A DNA stretch of 64,000 nt from Leptothrix discophora (GCF_030705305.1 NZ_JAUZEE010000007.1:186001-250000); one strand, 5' to 3'; shown: positions 1-9,972, counted from the first letter of the stretch. A program made the numbers and translations. Notes: generated from the letters alone by a model not told the origin.

Positions 1-2061
1 TCCTATGGCTGCTGCTGCCTGGGCTCGGTCGACCTGACCCACTTCGTGACCCGCCCCTTCGAGGCCGATGCCCGCTTCGACGCGGCCGGCTTCCGCGAGG
101 TCTGCGCGGTCGCCACCCGCATGCTCGACAACGTGCTGGACGCCACCGTCTGGCCGCTGCCGGCGCAGCAGCAGGAAGCGGCCAACAAGCGCCGCGTCGG
201 CCTGGGCTTCACCGGGCTGGGCGACACGCTGATCATGCTGGGCCTGCGCTACGACACGCCGGCCGCGCGCGACATGGCGCGCCACATCAGCGAGGTCATG
301 CGCGACGCGGCCTATGACGCCTCGGTCGACCTGGCGATCGAGCGCGGCGCCTTCCCGCTCTTCAACGCCGACCTGTACCTGAGCCGCGGCAGCTTCGCCT
401 CGCGCCTGCCCGCCGCCGTCAAGGACCGCATCCGCAGCCACGGCCTGCGCAACTCGCACCTGCTGTCGATCGCGCCGACCGGCACCATCAGCCTGGCCTT
501 CGCCGACAACGCCTCCAACGGCATCGAGCCGCCCTTCAGCTGGACCTACACCCGCCGCAAGCGCGAGGCCGACGGCAGCTTCAAGGAATACAGCGTCGAG
601 GACCACGCCTGGCGCCTGCACCGCCACCTCAAGGGCGCCGACGCGCCGATGGGCGAGGCCTTCGTCACCGCGCTGGAGATGAGCGCCGAGGCCCACGAGA
701 TGATGGTCGCGGCGGTCGCACCCTGCGTCGACACCTCGATCAGCAAGACCGTCAACGTCCCGGCCGACTACCCCTACGAGGACTTCCAGGGCCTCTACAT
801 GGCGGCCTGGAAATCCGGCCTGAAGGGCCTGGCGACCTACCGCCCGAACAGCGTGCTCGGCGCGGTGCTGAGCGTCGAGCCGACCCCCGTCGCAGCCGTG
901 GCCACCCCGGCCGTCGAAGCCAGCCCGGCGCCGCTGACGGTCGCCGAGACCACGCCCTCGGGCGCCAACCAGCGCCTGCGCCTGGACCGCCTGCCGCAGC
1001 CGGTGATGGCCAGCCTGCGCTGGCCGAGCCGGCCGGAGATGAGCGGCGGCAACCCGGCCTGGAGCTACATGATCCAGCACCCGCATGGCGACTTCGCGCT
1101 GTTCGTGGGCGAGCTGCCGGCCGCCGCCGGGCCGGATGCCGGCCTGTTCGAGCGCAACGTGCCCTTCGAGGTCTGGGTCAACGGCGCCGAGCAGCCGCGT
1201 GGCCTGGCGGCGCTGGCCAAGACGCTGTCGCTGGACATGCGGGCCAACGATGCCAGCTGGCTCAAGCTCAAGCTCGATGCGCTCGCGACGGTCGCCGAGG
1301 AACGGGCCTTCGAGATGCCCTTCCCGCCGACCGGCGAGAAGAAGCTCTTCCCCGGCGTCGTCGCGGCCACCGCGGCGGTGATCCGCTGGCGCTGCGAGCA
1401 GCTCGGCGCGTTGCAGGAAGGCGGGCCGTCGCCGGTCCTGGCGGCCATGTTCAGCCGCGAGGAGCCGCGCACCGGCACCCAGGGCACGCTGGCCTGGGCG
1501 GTCGACATCCACAACCCGGCCACCGGCGAGGAGTTCACGCTGACGCTCAAGGAAGTGACCCTGCCCGGCCCGGACGGCAGCCACGTCACGCGGCCCTGCG
1601 CGATCGGCTTCGCCGGCAACTACCCGCGCGCCCTCGACGGCCTGGCCCGCCTGCTGTCGCTGGACATGCGCGTGATCGACCCGGCCTGGGTCGGCATGAA
1701 GCTGCGCAAGCTGCTCAACGTCGGCGAGCCGCTGGGCCACTTCATGGCGCCGCTGCCGGGCCAGAAGCGCCAGCAGGTCTGGCCCAGCACGGTCGCCTAC
1801 GTCGCCCGCCTGGTGATCCACCGCTACGCCATGCTGGGCGTGCTGACCGAGCAAGGCGAGCCCGTCAGCGCGATGGGCGTGCTGGCCGCACCGGTCGCGG
1901 CGCTGTCGTCGTCCGACAGCGCCGAGCCTGGCGACGCCGCCACGCCGTCTCGCAAGCCCATGGCCGGCAAGCCCTGCCCCGAGTGCGGCAACGCCACCAT
2001 GATCCACAAGGACGGCTGCGACTTCTGCACCAGCTGCGGCTATGTCGGTGCCTGCGGCTGA
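1..2061 (+). CDS. nrdJ: Adenosylcobalamin-dependent (class II) ribonucleotide reductase, C-terminal part, 5' truncated by window
   Basis: Reduces ribonucleotides to deoxyribonucleotides with coenzyme B12. The reading frame is open from base 1, so the start lies outside the window. The fragment carries the class II RNR barrel signature IAPTGTIS...NGIEP (bases about 469-531). After a Pro/Ala-rich linker (about 870-960) come two tandem domains of about 120 residues (roughly 1055-1430 and 1485-1855) that share the pattern RGLAALAKTLSLDM / RALDGLARLLSLDM, typical of TSCPD-type C-terminal extensions. The protein ends in a Cys-rich ribbon (CPECG ... CDFCTSCGYVG), the usual redox or metal tail of NrdJ. 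The last 22 bp overlap a convergent gene. Confidence 0.93.
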   Translation, partial: SYGCCCLGSVDLTHFVTRPFEADARFDAAGFREVCAVATRMLDNVLDATVWPLPAQQQEAANKRRVGLGFTGLGDTLIMLGLRYDTPAARDMARHISEVMRDAAYDASVDLAIERGAFPLFNADLYLSRGSFASRLPAAVKDRIRSHGLRNSHLLSIAPTGTISLAFADNASNGIEPPFSWTYTRRKREADGSFKEYSVEDHAWRLHRHLKGADAPMGEAFVTALEMSAEAHEMMVAAVAPCVDTSISKTVNVPADYPYEDFQGLYMAAWKSGLKGLATYRPNSVLGAVLSVEPTPVAAVATPAVEASPAPLTVAETTPSGANQRLRLDRLPQPVMASLRWPSRPEMSGGNPAWSYMIQHPHGDFALFVGELPAAAGPDAGLFERNVPFEVWVNGAEQPRGLAALAKTLSLDMRANDASWLKLKLDALATVAEERAFEMPFPPTGEKKLFPGVVAATAAVIRWRCEQLGALQEGGPSPVLAAMFSREEPRTGTQGTLAWAVDIHNPATGEEFTLTLKEVTLPGPDGSHVTRPCAIGFAGNYPRALDGLARLLSLDMRVIDPAWVGMKLRKLLNVGEPLGHFMAPLPGQKRQQVWPSTVAYVARLVIHRYAMLGVLTEQGEPVSAMGVLAAPVAALSSSDSAEPGDAATPSRKPMAGKPCPECGNATMIHKDGCDFCTSCGYVGACG

Positions 2062-2540
2062 ACGGCCGGCGGCAGGACGGCCGTTCCGGCCCGTTCCTGC
2101 CGCCACAGACGCCACGTCAGATACCCCACCAGCGCGGCGTTGAAGGCCATCACCGACACGTTGAGCCAGCCCGGGCCGCGCAGGATGTCGGCCAGTTCGA
2201 AGGGCAGGTAGATCGCGCCCGAGGTGGCGCCCAGCCACACGCCCCAGCGGCGGGCGTGCCAGAGGCCCCAGGCTTCCAGCAGGCGCACGCTGGCGTAGGC
2301 GGCCACCAGCAGGGTCAGCGGCGTGTAGGAGCCCGTCGTGCCGGTCGTGCCGCCGTGCAGCAAGGCGGGCGGGGCCAGGTCGGCGGGGTGCAGGCCGAGC
2401 AGGCCGGCGACGTTGGCCAAGCCCAGGCCCAGCTCGCGGGCCGGCAGGTGCAGCACCGCGACCAGCAGGGCGATGGCCAGCAGGCCCTTGAGCGCTTCCA
2501 GGCCGGCGATGACGCGCAGCGGGCGCGGGTTCGAGCGCAT
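2040..2540 (-). CDS. DUF2127-type integral membrane protein
   Basis: A 166-aa membrane protein with about four hydrophobic segments. It begins MRSNPRPLRVIAGLEALKG, an N-terminus typical of DUF2127 proteins (RxIAxLEAxKGxLAL), and carries the family's WGVWLGATSGAIYLPFE block near residue 115. Function is unknown for the family. It lies 10 bp behind a small secreted protein gene on the same strand and probably shares its transcript. Its stop codon lies inside the end of nrdJ (22-bp convergent overlap). Confidence 0.7.
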   Translation of the reverse strand: MRSNPRPLRVIAGLEALKGLLAIALLVAVLHLPARELGLGLANVAGLLGLHPADLAPPALLHGGTTGTTGSYTPLTLLVAAYASVRLLEAWGLWHARRWGVWLGATSGAIYLPFELADILRGPGWLNVSVMAFNAALVGYLTWRLWRQERAGTAVLPPAVQPQAPT

Positions 2541-2550
2541 CGGGCCGGCC

Positions 2551-2883
2551 TCAGGCGGGGCCGGCCGAACGCAATGCCTCGAGGCTGCTCACCGCCCCGA
2601 CGTGGTCGTTGTGCCGGACCTGCCAGGCGGCCTGTTCCAGCACCACCCGCTGCTGCGCCGTGCCGGCGTCGGCGACCAGCTCGCGGCGGGCCCGCTGGAT
2701 CGCGTGCAGGGCCTGCCCGCGGTGGTCGCAGGACAGCTCGACCTGGGCGGTGCGCAGCTCGGCGTTCAGGCGCGCGCGGGCGCTGGAGGACTCGACCGGC
2801 TCGATGGCATCGCTGCTGCCGTAGCCGACGGCGCCGGTCAGGGCGGTCACCAGGGCGACCACGGGCGTGGTGGCGTTGATCAT
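2551..2883 (-). CDS. Small exported protein of unknown function
   Basis: 110 aa. The N-terminus (MINATTPVVALVTALTGAVG) looks like a signal peptide or membrane anchor; the remainder is a charged helical region (about residues 33-105) without recognised motifs. The start is supported by an AAGGAG ribosome binding site 7 bases before the ATG. It is followed after 10 bp by the DUF2127 gene. I do not recognise a family. Confidence 0.55.
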   Translation of the reverse strand: MINATTPVVALVTALTGAVGYGSSDAIEPVESSSARARLNAELRTAQVELSCDHRGQALHAIQRARRELVADAGTAQQRVVLEQAAWQVRHNDHVGAVSSLEALRSAGPA

Positions 2884-3137
2884 GCGGAGCTCCTTGCAGG
2901 ACGACGGTGGGGATGACGGGCCGGACCCGATCCGACAGGCCGATGCTGGGCGGCCCGGATGTCAGCGCCGCTTCCGGATCGGGCTCGCCTGTTTCAGCTG
3001 CAACGTGGCACGAGGTGACGATCACCGGCGACCCGGCGACCCGTGGCATCGCCGCGATTGCGGACTTGCCCGGGGCCGACAGGCGCGGGCTTCTGCGCTA
3101 CGGTCGGCGTCCATTGCCTGCCTCCCGGAGAGCCTTC

Positions 3138-3767
3138 ATGCCCAGCGAACTCGTCTACTACACCCACCCGCAGTCGCGCGGCCGCATCGCGCACTGGATG
3201 CTCGAGGAGGTCGGCCAGCCCTACGACACCGTCTGGCTGCCCTTCGGGCCGGAGATGAAGTCGGCCGACTACCGCGCCATCAACCCGATGGGCAAGGTGC
3301 CGGCGCTGCGCGACGGCGATGCCGTCGTGACCGAGGCCGCCGCGATCTGCGCCTACCTGGCCGACCGCTTTCCCCAGGCCGGCCTGGCGCCCGAGCCCGG
3401 CCGCCGCGAGCGCGCCGCCTACCTGCGCTGGCTGTTCTTCGCCGCCGGGCCGCTCGAACAGGCGACCGTCGCGCATGCGCTGGGCTGGCAGGTGCCCGAA
3501 GGCCGCAGCGGCATGGTCGGCTTCGGCAGCCGGGACGACACGCTGGCCGCGCTCGAAGGCCTGCTGTTGAACTCGACCTGGGTCTGCGGCGAGCGTTTCA
3601 GCGCGGCCGACGTCTACCTCGGCTCCAGCCTGGGCTGGGGCCTGATGTTCGGCACCATCGACCGTCGCCCGGCCTTCGAGGCCTACGTCGCCCGCGCCCA
3701 GGCCCGCCCGGCTGCGCAGCGTGCCCACCAGATCAACGAGGCCCGCATCGCGGCGACGAAGGCATGA
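3138..3767 (+). CDS. Glutathione S-transferase family protein
   Basis: 209 aa, the usual GST length. The N-terminal thioredoxin-fold domain shows YYTHPQSRGRIAHWMLEE, the cis-proline loop MGKVPAL (near residue 54) and the glutathione-binding TEAAAICAYLADRFP segment; an all-helical C-terminal domain follows. Substrate cannot be told. The ATG at 3138 is preferred over upstream codons because the fold starts directly there. Its stop overlaps the next start (ATGA), suggesting translational coupling. Confidence 0.88.
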   Translation: MPSELVYYTHPQSRGRIAHWMLEEVGQPYDTVWLPFGPEMKSADYRAINPMGKVPALRDGDAVVTEAAAICAYLADRFPQAGLAPEPGRRERAAYLRWLFFAAGPLEQATVAHALGWQVPEGRSGMVGFGSRDDTLAALEGLLLNSTWVCGERFSAADVYLGSSLGWGLMFGTIDRRPAFEAYVARAQARPAAQRAHQINEARIAATKA

Positions 3768-4204
3768 CGAACCGGCCCGCAACCTGGACCGCGCTGGCCG
3801 GCCTGCTGGCTCTTGGCGCGATCACGCCGGCGCGCGCGCAGGAGGCGGCCCAGCCCCTGCCCGCCATCCCGTACACCCGCGTGGCCGAGGCGCTGGCCGC
3901 GCTGGCGGCACGCGACGGCAACGGCACCGTCGTCACCCATGCCGACGGCTGGACCACCGTCAACGAGCCGATGGCCTCGGCCCAGTGGTCCTTCACGCCC
4001 GCCGGCCACCCGGCCCACCCGGCGCTGGTGCGCCGCATCGTCGAGCGCCAGCCGGTCGGCGAGCTGCGCATCGACGTCCAGACGCTCTGCGAATCACCCA
4101 GCGCGGCCGCCTGCGCCCAGCTGCGCAGCGACTTCGAGGCCATGAACGACCGCATCCGCCAGGCCATGAAGGCGCGTGGGCGCATGCCGCAGCAGGCGCG
4201 CTGA
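3764..4204 (+). CDS. Exported hypothetical protein
   Basis: 146 aa with a clear Sec signal peptide (ATWTALAGLLALGAITPARA, cleavage probably after ARA near residue 25). The mature part has no recognised domain; two cysteines (in LCESPSAAACAQL) could form a disulfide in the periplasm. The start overlaps the stop of the GST gene by four bases, so the two are probably co-translated. Confidence 0.65.
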   Translation: MTNRPATWTALAGLLALGAITPARAQEAAQPLPAIPYTRVAEALAALAARDGNGTVVTHADGWTTVNEPMASAQWSFTPAGHPAHPALVRRIVERQPVGELRIDVQTLCESPSAAACAQLRSDFEAMNDRIRQAMKARGRMPQQAR

Positions 4205-4301
4205 AGGCAGGGAACGCGGGGAACGGCCGCCTGCCGTCCGACCCAGGTCATGGCCGGCCGGTATCCTGAGAGGATCGCCACCCGCGCCCCGTCCGTCGAC
4301 C

Positions 4302-4811
4302 ATGTCATTGCCCGAACCCGTCGTCCCGCCGGCATCGTCCCGACCGACCAAGATCCCCGAATCGGTGCTGGTCGTGATCCACACGCCCGAGCTGGAGGTG
4401 CTGCTGATCGAGCGGGCCGACAAGCCCGGCTACTGGCAGAGCGTGACCGGCTCGAAGGACCATCCCGACGAGGACCTGCGCCTGACCGCCGTGCGCGAAG
4501 TGGCCGAGGAGACCGGCATCGTGGTCGGCTCGGCGGCGGTGCCCGAGGCGGCCCTGCGCGACTGGGCGCTGCGCAACGTCTACGAGATCTACCCGGTCTG
4601 GCGCCACCGCTACGCAAGCGGCGTGACGCACAACACCGAGCATGTCTTCGGCCTGACCGTACCGCGCGACATCGCCGTGACGCTGGCCCCGCGCGAGCAC
4701 CTGCAGCATGCCTGGCTGCCCTGGCGCGAGGCGGCCGACCGCTGCTTCTCGCCGAGCAACGCCGAGGCGATCCTGATGCTGCCCCGCCACGCGCCCGGGG
4801 CTCGCCCATGA
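4302..4811 (+). CDS. nudB: Dihydroneopterin triphosphate diphosphatase (Nudix)
   Basis: Removes pyrophosphate from 7,8-dihydroneopterin triphosphate in folate synthesis. 169 aa. The Nudix box is present: G(S)KDHPDEDLRLTAVREVAEETGI (about residues 50-73), with the REVAEE metal-binding core. The surrounding family signature PGYWQSVTGS is characteristic of NudB. It overlaps the following nuclease gene by four bases, in a nudB-EEP-clsB order common in Burkholderiales. Confidence 0.88.
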   Translation: MSLPEPVVPPASSRPTKIPESVLVVIHTPELEVLLIERADKPGYWQSVTGSKDHPDEDLRLTAVREVAEETGIVVGSAAVPEAALRDWALRNVYEIYPVWRHRYASGVTHNTEHVFGLTVPRDIAVTLAPREHLQHAWLPWREAADRCFSPSNAEAILMLPRHAPGARP

Positions 4812-5617
4812 CGCGCAGCCTGCGCCCGGTCCCGCGCGTCGACCCCGAGGGCGGCCCGAGCCGGCACCTGCGGGTGGCGACCTACAACATCCACAAGGGC
4901 GTGCGCGGGGTCGGTCCGCGCAAGCGCCTGGAGATCCACAACCTGGGCGATGGCGTGGCCCAGCTCGATGCCGACCTGGTCTTCCTGCAGGAAGTCCGGC
5001 TGTTCCACCACGGCGACGCGCGACGCTTCGACCACACCTCGTTCGGCTGGCCGGCCCAGGGCCAGGCCGAGTTCCTCGCGCCCGACGGCTACGAGACCGC
5101 CTACCGCACCAACGCGGTGACGAACGGCGGCGAGCACGGCAACGCGCTGCTGTCGCGCTGGCCGCTGGGCGACATCGGCCACCACGACGTGTCGGACCAC
5201 CGCTTCGAGCAGCGCGGCCTGCTGCACGCGATCGTGCACTGGCAGGGCGTGGCGGTGCACGGCATCGTGGCCCACTTCGGGCTCTTCCATGCCAGCCGGA
5301 TGCGCCAGGCGCTGCGCCTGGGCGAGTACGTCGCCAGCCGCGTGCCGGCCGACGCGCCGGTGATCGTCGCGGGCGACTTCAACGACTGGGGCGAGCGGCT
5401 CGACCCGGCCTTCACGCGGGCCGGGCTGGCACGCGCGGCGGTGGCTGGGGTGGGGCGGCATCCGCTGACCTTCCCGTCGCGGCTGCCGCTGTTCTCGCTC
5501 GACCGGGTCTACACCCGCGGGCTGCGCTGCCTGCGCACCGAGGTGCCGCGCGGCGCACGCTGGGCCCGCATGTCGGACCACCTGCCGCTGGTGGTCGAGC
5601 TGGAGCTGACCGGGTGA
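4808..5617 (+). CDS. Endonuclease/exonuclease/phosphatase family protein
   Basis: 269 aa, DNase I-like fold. Catalytic landmarks are all present: ATYNIHKG (Asn), FLQEV (metal-binding Glu), GIVAHFGLFHASR (His), IVAGDFNDWG (Asp and Asn) and the terminal MSDHLPLV (Asp-His). The family often partners phospholipid synthases in this operon type; the true substrate is unknown. Start and stop overlap both neighbours by four bases (ATGA and GTGA), so all three genes are likely translationally coupled. Confidence 0.85.
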   Translation: MTRSLRPVPRVDPEGGPSRHLRVATYNIHKGVRGVGPRKRLEIHNLGDGVAQLDADLVFLQEVRLFHHGDARRFDHTSFGWPAQGQAEFLAPDGYETAYRTNAVTNGGEHGNALLSRWPLGDIGHHDVSDHRFEQRGLLHAIVHWQGVAVHGIVAHFGLFHASRMRQALRLGEYVASRVPADAPVIVAGDFNDWGERLDPAFTRAGLARAAVAGVGRHPLTFPSRLPLFSLDRVYTRGLRCLRTEVPRGARWARMSDHLPLVVELELTG

Positions 5618-6984
5618 CGACGCCGGCGCCGCCGCTGGAGAAGGCCCGCCATCGCCTGCGCCGTGGCCGCTATGGCTGGTACCTGCAGCAGCGCCCGGTG
5701 CTGCAGGGGGGTCACCGGATCACGCTGCTGCGCGGGGGCGAACAGCTGTTCCCGGCGATGCGCGCGGCGATCGACGCGGCGCAGCACGAGGTCTGGCTGG
5801 CAACCTACATCTTCAACGACGACGACGAGGCGCTGGCCATCGCCGATGCGCTGGTGGCCGCCGCTGCGCGGGGCGTGCGGGTGCGGGTGGTGATCGACGG
5901 CTTCGGCACCAAGCACAGCCGCAGCCGCATCGAGCGACGCCTGAGCGCCGCGCCCGGCGTCGTGCCGGTCCCGTCCGGCCGCAGCGCCCGGCGGCTGCAG
6001 CTGGCGGTGTTCCGTCCGATCGAGCGCTGGACCCACTGGCTGCAGCCCGGCCAGCTGCGCCGACTGCACATGAAGCTGTGCACGGTCGACGACACGGTCG
6101 GCTACATCGGCGGCATCAACCTGATCGACGACCGCATCGACCTCAACCACGGCCGCACCGAGGCGCCCCGGCTGGACTATGCGCTGGCGGTGCACGGGCC
6201 GGTCGTTGACACGATGGCGCAGGTGGTCCGTGCGATGTGGTCGCGCGCCTGGCATGGTCGCGACTGGCGCGATGCGCTGCGCCGGCTGATCGTCGCGCCG
6301 CGGCCGGTCCAGCGCCTGCGCACGCTGATGCGCGAGCTGCGCATGCCGATGCGACCCGGGACGCAGGCGGGTTCAGGCGAGCCGGTGCTTCCGGCGACGC
6401 TGCAGCCGGTCCAGGCCGCCCTGGTGGTGCGCGACAACCTGCGCCAGCGCCGCACCATCGAACGCGCCTGCATCGAGGCGATGCGCGGCGCGCAGCGGCG
6501 CATCTGGCTGGTCACGCCCTACTTCTATCCCGGCACCGATTTCCGCCAGGCCCTGGCCGACGCGGCACGGCGCGGCGTCGAGGTCCGCCTGCTGCTGCAG
6601 GGCAAGGCCGACTACCGCCTGGCCGCCTGGGCGGCGCGCGCGCTCTACCGCGAGCTTCACCTGCACGGCGTGCATGTCCACGAGTACCTGCCGGCCTTCC
6701 TGCATGCCAAGGTCATGCTGATCGACGACGACTGGTGCACGGTCGGCAGCAGCAACATCGACCCGCTGTCGCTGCTGCTCAACCTGGAGGCCAACCTGAT
6801 CGTGTCGGATGCCGGCTTCCACGCCACGCTGGCCACCGAGCTGTCGCGGGCCTTTGCCGACAGCCGCGAGATCCTGCCGGACAGCCTGCGCGAAGGCAGC
6901 TGGATGCGGCTGGTGCGCCGCGCGGTGGTCGCGTGGGTGGCGTATGTCTACCTGCGCGTGGCTGGCGTGACAGGCCGGTACTAG
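5614..6984 (+). CDS. clsB: Cardiolipin synthase ClsB, phospholipase D family
   Basis: 456 aa. Two HKD motifs mark the PLD superfamily: HMKLCTVDDTVGYIGGIN (about residue 152) and HAKVMLIDDDWCTVGSSN (about residue 370). Length, lack of an N-terminal membrane pair and the nudB-EEP context fit ClsB, which makes cardiolipin at the inner membrane. Translation starts at a GTG (5614) overlapping the previous stop. The stop codon (6982-6984) runs into a tandem repeat. Confidence 0.87.
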   Translation: MTTPAPPLEKARHRLRRGRYGWYLQQRPVLQGGHRITLLRGGEQLFPAMRAAIDAAQHEVWLATYIFNDDDEALAIADALVAAAARGVRVRVVIDGFGTKHSRSRIERRLSAAPGVVPVPSGRSARRLQLAVFRPIERWTHWLQPGQLRRLHMKLCTVDDTVGYIGGINLIDDRIDLNHGRTEAPRLDYALAVHGPVVDTMAQVVRAMWSRAWHGRDWRDALRRLIVAPRPVQRLRTLMRELRMPMRPGTQAGSGEPVLPATLQPVQAALVVRDNLRQRRTIERACIEAMRGAQRRIWLVTPYFYPGTDFRQALADAARRGVEVRLLLQGKADYRLAAWAARALYRELHLHGVHVHEYLPAFLHAKVMLIDDDWCTVGSSNIDPLSLLLNLEANLIVSDAGFHATLATELSRAFADSREILPDSLREGSWMRLVRRAVVAWVAYVYLRVAGVTGRY

Positions 6985-7155
6985 GTGCCCCTCGCCCGGC
7001 GGGTACGCCGGTCGATCCCCCGTGGGGATGCGGGCCGGCTTGGGGCGGCCCGGCGCTCGGCCCGGGGGGTATGAGGTGCCCCTCGCCCGGCGGGTACGCC
7101 GGTCGATCCCCCGTGGGGATGCGGGCCGGCTTGGGGCGGCCCGGCGCTCGGCCCG
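6983..7155. repeat. Tandem repeat, two identical 82-bp copies with 91-bp period
   Basis: Copies at 6983-7064 and 7074-7155 appear identical by eye. Each includes CGGGTACGCCGGTCGATCCC and ends in CTTGGGGCGGCCCGGCG followed by CTCGGCCCG. The last block is also found at about 53122-53138 in another intergenic element, so this is probably a member of a dispersed GC-rich REP-like family. It fills the space between the convergent clsB and htpX genes. Confidence 0.9.
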
Positions 7156-7173
7156 ACGGGGCAGGGGCTCCGA

Positions 7174-8049
7174 TCAGCGGGCGTTTTCGAGGGCGCGGAT
7201 GCGCTCCTCGATCGGCGGGTGGCTGGACATCAGCGCCATCAGGCCGCCGGCGCGGCTGCCGATGCCGAGGGCTGCGATGCTCTTGGGCAGGTCGCCGGGC
7301 TCGAGGCCGCCCAGGCGTGCCAGCGCACGCTGCATCGGCACGCGGCTGCCCATCAGCTGCGCGGCGCCGGCGTCGGCGCGGAACTCGCGCTGGCGCGAGA
7401 ACCAGGCCACCACCATCGCGGCGACCACGCCCAGGACGATGTCGAGCACGATGGTCGAGACGTAGTAGCCGATGCCCGGCGCGTCCTTGTCGTTCTTCAG
7501 GATCACGCGGTCGACCACGTAGCCGACCACGCGCGAGAGGAAGACGACGAAGGTGTTCATGACGCCCTGGATCAGCGTCATCGTGACCATGTCGCCGTTG
7601 GCGACGTGGGCGACCTCGTGGCCGATGACGGCCTCGACCTCCTCGCGCGACATGCTCTGCAGCAGGCCGGTCGAGACGGCCACCAGGGCCGAGTTCTTGA
7701 ACGCGCCGGTGGCGAAGGCATTGGGCTCGCCCTCGTAGAGCGCGACCTCGGGCATCTGGATGCCGGCGGCGGCCGAGAAGCGCTGCACCGTGCCGACGAT
7801 CCAGCGGTGCATCGGGTCGTGCGAGTCGTTGATGACGACCGCGCCGGTGCTCCACTTGGCCATCGGCTTGGACATCAGCAGCGAGATGAAGGCGCCGCCG
7901 AAGCCCATGATCAGCGCGAAGCCCAGCAGCGCGCCGAGGTTCAGGCCGTTGGCGGTCAGGAACTTGTTGACGCCGAGCAGGCTGGCCGTGACGCCCAGCA
8001 CCAGCATCACGGCGAGGTTGGTGACGAGGAAGAGCGCAATGCGTTTCAT
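7174..8049 (-). CDS. htpX: Membrane zinc protease HtpX
   Basis: 291 aa. Degrades damaged inner-membrane proteins. Two N-terminal membrane helices (about 4-26 and 33-58) precede the zinc motif HEVAH (residues 144-148). Two more hydrophobic segments (about 155-175 and 190-218) are followed by [10 protein letters not shown], which supplies the third, glutamate, zinc ligand. It ends with the family's [10 protein letters not shown] block. It lies downstream of aspS on the same strand but beyond a strong terminator, so it probably has its own promoter. Confidence 0.95.
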   Translation of the reverse strand: MKRIALFLVTNLAVMLVLGVTASLLGVNKFLTANGLNLGALLGFALIMGFGGAFISLLMSKPMAKWSTGAVVINDSHDPMHRWIVGTVQRFSAAAGIQMPEVALYEGEPNAFATGAFKNSALVAVSTGLLQSMSREEVEAVIGHEVAHVANGDMVTMTLIQGVMNTFVVFLSRVVGYVVDRVILKNDKDAPGIGYYVSTIVLDIVLGVVAAMVVAWFSRQREFRADAGAAQLMGSRVPMQRALARLGGLEPGDLPKSIAALGIGSRAGGLMALMSSHPPIEERIRALENAR

Positions 8050-8110
8050 GTGGGTTCCGACGAAGGTGGAGGCGCGAGACGCGAAGCCCTCAGATGCAGG
8101 CAGGCCCTGA

Positions 8111-8155
8111 AAAGTTCAAGCCGGCTGCACGCACGATGGCGTGAGCCGGCTTGAA
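8111..8155 (-). terminator. Intrinsic terminator after aspS
   Basis: A perfect 12-bp stem (TTCAAGCCGGCT at 8115-8126 with its complement at 8144-8155) carries a second inner 5-bp stem (CACGC/GCGTG). Read on the minus strand the hairpin is followed by CTTTTC, a short U-run. It lies 20 bases past the aspS stop, so it should end the fmdB-DUF502-aspS transcript. Confidence 0.75.
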
Positions 8156-8175
8156 GGGCCCGGGCGGTGCGGGTT

Positions 8176-9972
8176 TCAGCCCTGGGCGGCGATCGTGGCG
8201 TTGCGCAGGCGGATGTGCAGCTCGCGCAGCTGCTTCTCGTCGACCAGGCTGGGCGCGCCGGTCAGCAGGCACTGGGCCCGCTGGGTCTTCGGGAAGGCGA
8301 TGACGTCGCGGATCGACTCGGCCTTGGTCATCAGCGTGACCAGGCGGTCCAGGCCGAAGGCCAGGCCACCGTGCGGCGGCGCGCCGTACTGCAGCGCATC
8401 GAGCAGGAAGCCGAACTTGACCTGGGCGTCTTCCTTGTTGATGTTGAGCGCGCTGAAGACCTTGCTCTGCACCTCGGCGCGGTGGATCCGCACCGAGCCG
8501 CCGCCGAGCTCCCAGCCGTTCAGGACCATGTCGTAGGCCTTGGCGATGCAGGCACCCGGGTCGGTGTCCATCAGGTCCTCGTGACCGTCCTTGGGCGCCG
8601 TGAAGGGGTGGTGCACCGCGTTCCAGCGGCCCTCTTCCTCGTCGTGCTCGAACATCGGGAAGTCGACCACCCACAGCGGCGCCCACTTGTCCTCGAACAG
8701 GCCGAGCTTCTTGCCGAACTCGCTGTGGCCGACCTTGATGCGCAGCGCGCCGATGGCGTCGTTGACGACCTTGGCCTTGTCCGCGCCGAAGAAGATCAGG
8801 TCGCCGTTGCAGGCACCGGTGCGGGCGATGATCTCGGCGATCGCGCCGTCGTGCAGGTTCTTGACGATCGGCGACTGCAGGCCGTCACGGCCCTTGCCGG
8901 CGTCGTTGACCTTGATCCAGGCCAGGCCCTTGGCGCCGTAGATCTTGACGAACTCGGTGTAGCCGTCGATCTCGCCGCGGCTCATCTCGGCACCGCCGGG
9001 CACGCGCAGGGCGACGACGCGGCCGCCCTTGCTCTGGGCCGGGGTCGAGAAGACCTTGAAGTCGACGTCCTTCATGACCTCGGTCAGCTCGGTGAACTGC
9101 AGCTTGACGCGCAGGTCGGGCTTGTCCGAGCCGTACTTGAACATCGCCTCGGCATAGGTCATCACCGGGTAGACCGGCAGGTCGACGCCGATGGCGTGGC
9201 GGAAGACCGTGCGGATCATGCCCTCGAACATCGCGCGGATCTCCTCCTCGCCCATGAAGGAGGTCTCGATGTCGATCTGCGTGAACTCGGGCTGGCGGTC
9301 GGCGCGCAGGTCCTCGTCGCGGAAGCACTTGGTGATCTGGTAGTAGCGGTCGAAGCCCGCGACCATCAGCAGCTGCTTGAACAGCTGGGGCGACTGCGGC
9401 AGCGCGAAGAAGTGGCCGTCGTGCACGCGGCTGGGCACGAGGTAGTCGCGCGCGCCCTCGGGCGTGCTCTTGGTCAGCATCGGGGTCTCGATGTCGACGA
9501 AGCCGTTGGCGTCGAGGAACTTGCGCACCTCCATCGCGACGCGGTAGCGCAGCATCAGGTTCTTCTGCATCTGCGGGCGGCGCAGGTCCAGCACGCGGTG
9601 CGTCAGGCGGGTGGTCTCGCTGAGGTTCTCGTCGTCGAGCTGGAAGGGCGGCGTCACGCTGGGGTTGAGCACCTCCAGCGCGTGGCACAGCACCTCGACC
9701 TTGCCCGAGACCAGTCCGGCGTTCTCGGTGCCCGACGGCCGGGCGCGGACCAGGCCGGTGACCTTCAGGCAGAACTCGTTGCGCACACCCTCGGCCGTCT
9801 TGAACATGTCGGCGCGATCGGGGTCGCAGACGATCTGCACGATGCCTTCGCGGTCACGCAGGTCGATGAAGATCACGCCCCCGTGGTCGCGACGGCGATG
9901 GGCCCAGCCCATCAGGGTGACGGTCTGGCCCATCAGCTTCTCGCTGACGAGGCCTGCATAGCTGCTGCGCAT
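8176..9972 (-). CDS. aspS: Aspartate--tRNA ligase
   Basis: 598 aa, normal for the bacterial AspRS. The N-terminal OB-fold anticodon-binding domain contains [20 protein letters not shown]. The class II catalytic core shows motif 2 ([20 protein letters not shown]) and motif 3 ([14 protein letters not shown]), separated by the GAD insertion domain. The ATG at 9972 is preferred over one 17 codons upstream because [11 protein letters not shown] is the conserved beginning. Whether it is discriminating or also charges tRNA-Asn cannot be judged here. Confidence 0.97.
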   Translation of the reverse strand: MRSSYAGLVSEKLMGQTVTLMGWAHRRRDHGGVIFIDLRDREGIVQIVCDPDRADMFKTAEGVRNEFCLKVTGLVRARPSGTENAGLVSGKVEVLCHALEVLNPSVTPPFQLDDENLSETTRLTHRVLDLRRPQMQKNLMLRYRVAMEVRKFLDANGFVDIETPMLTKSTPEGARDYLVPSRVHDGHFFALPQSPQLFKQLLMVAGFDRYYQITKCFRDEDLRADRQPEFTQIDIETSFMGEEEIRAMFEGMIRTVFRHAIGVDLPVYPVMTYAEAMFKYGSDKPDLRVKLQFTELTEVMKDVDFKVFSTPAQSKGGRVVALRVPGGAEMSRGEIDGYTEFVKIYGAKGLAWIKVNDAGKGRDGLQSPIVKNLHDGAIAEIIARTGACNGDLIFFGADKAKVVNDAIGALRIKVGHSEFGKKLGLFEDKWAPLWVVDFPMFEHDEEEGRWNAVHHPFTAPKDGHEDLMDTDPGACIAKAYDMVLNGWELGGGSVRIHRAEVQSKVFSALNINKEDAQVKFGFLLDALQYGAPPHGGLAFGLDRLVTLMTKAESIRDVIAFPKTQRAQCLLTGAPSLVDEKQLRELHIRLRNATIAAQG

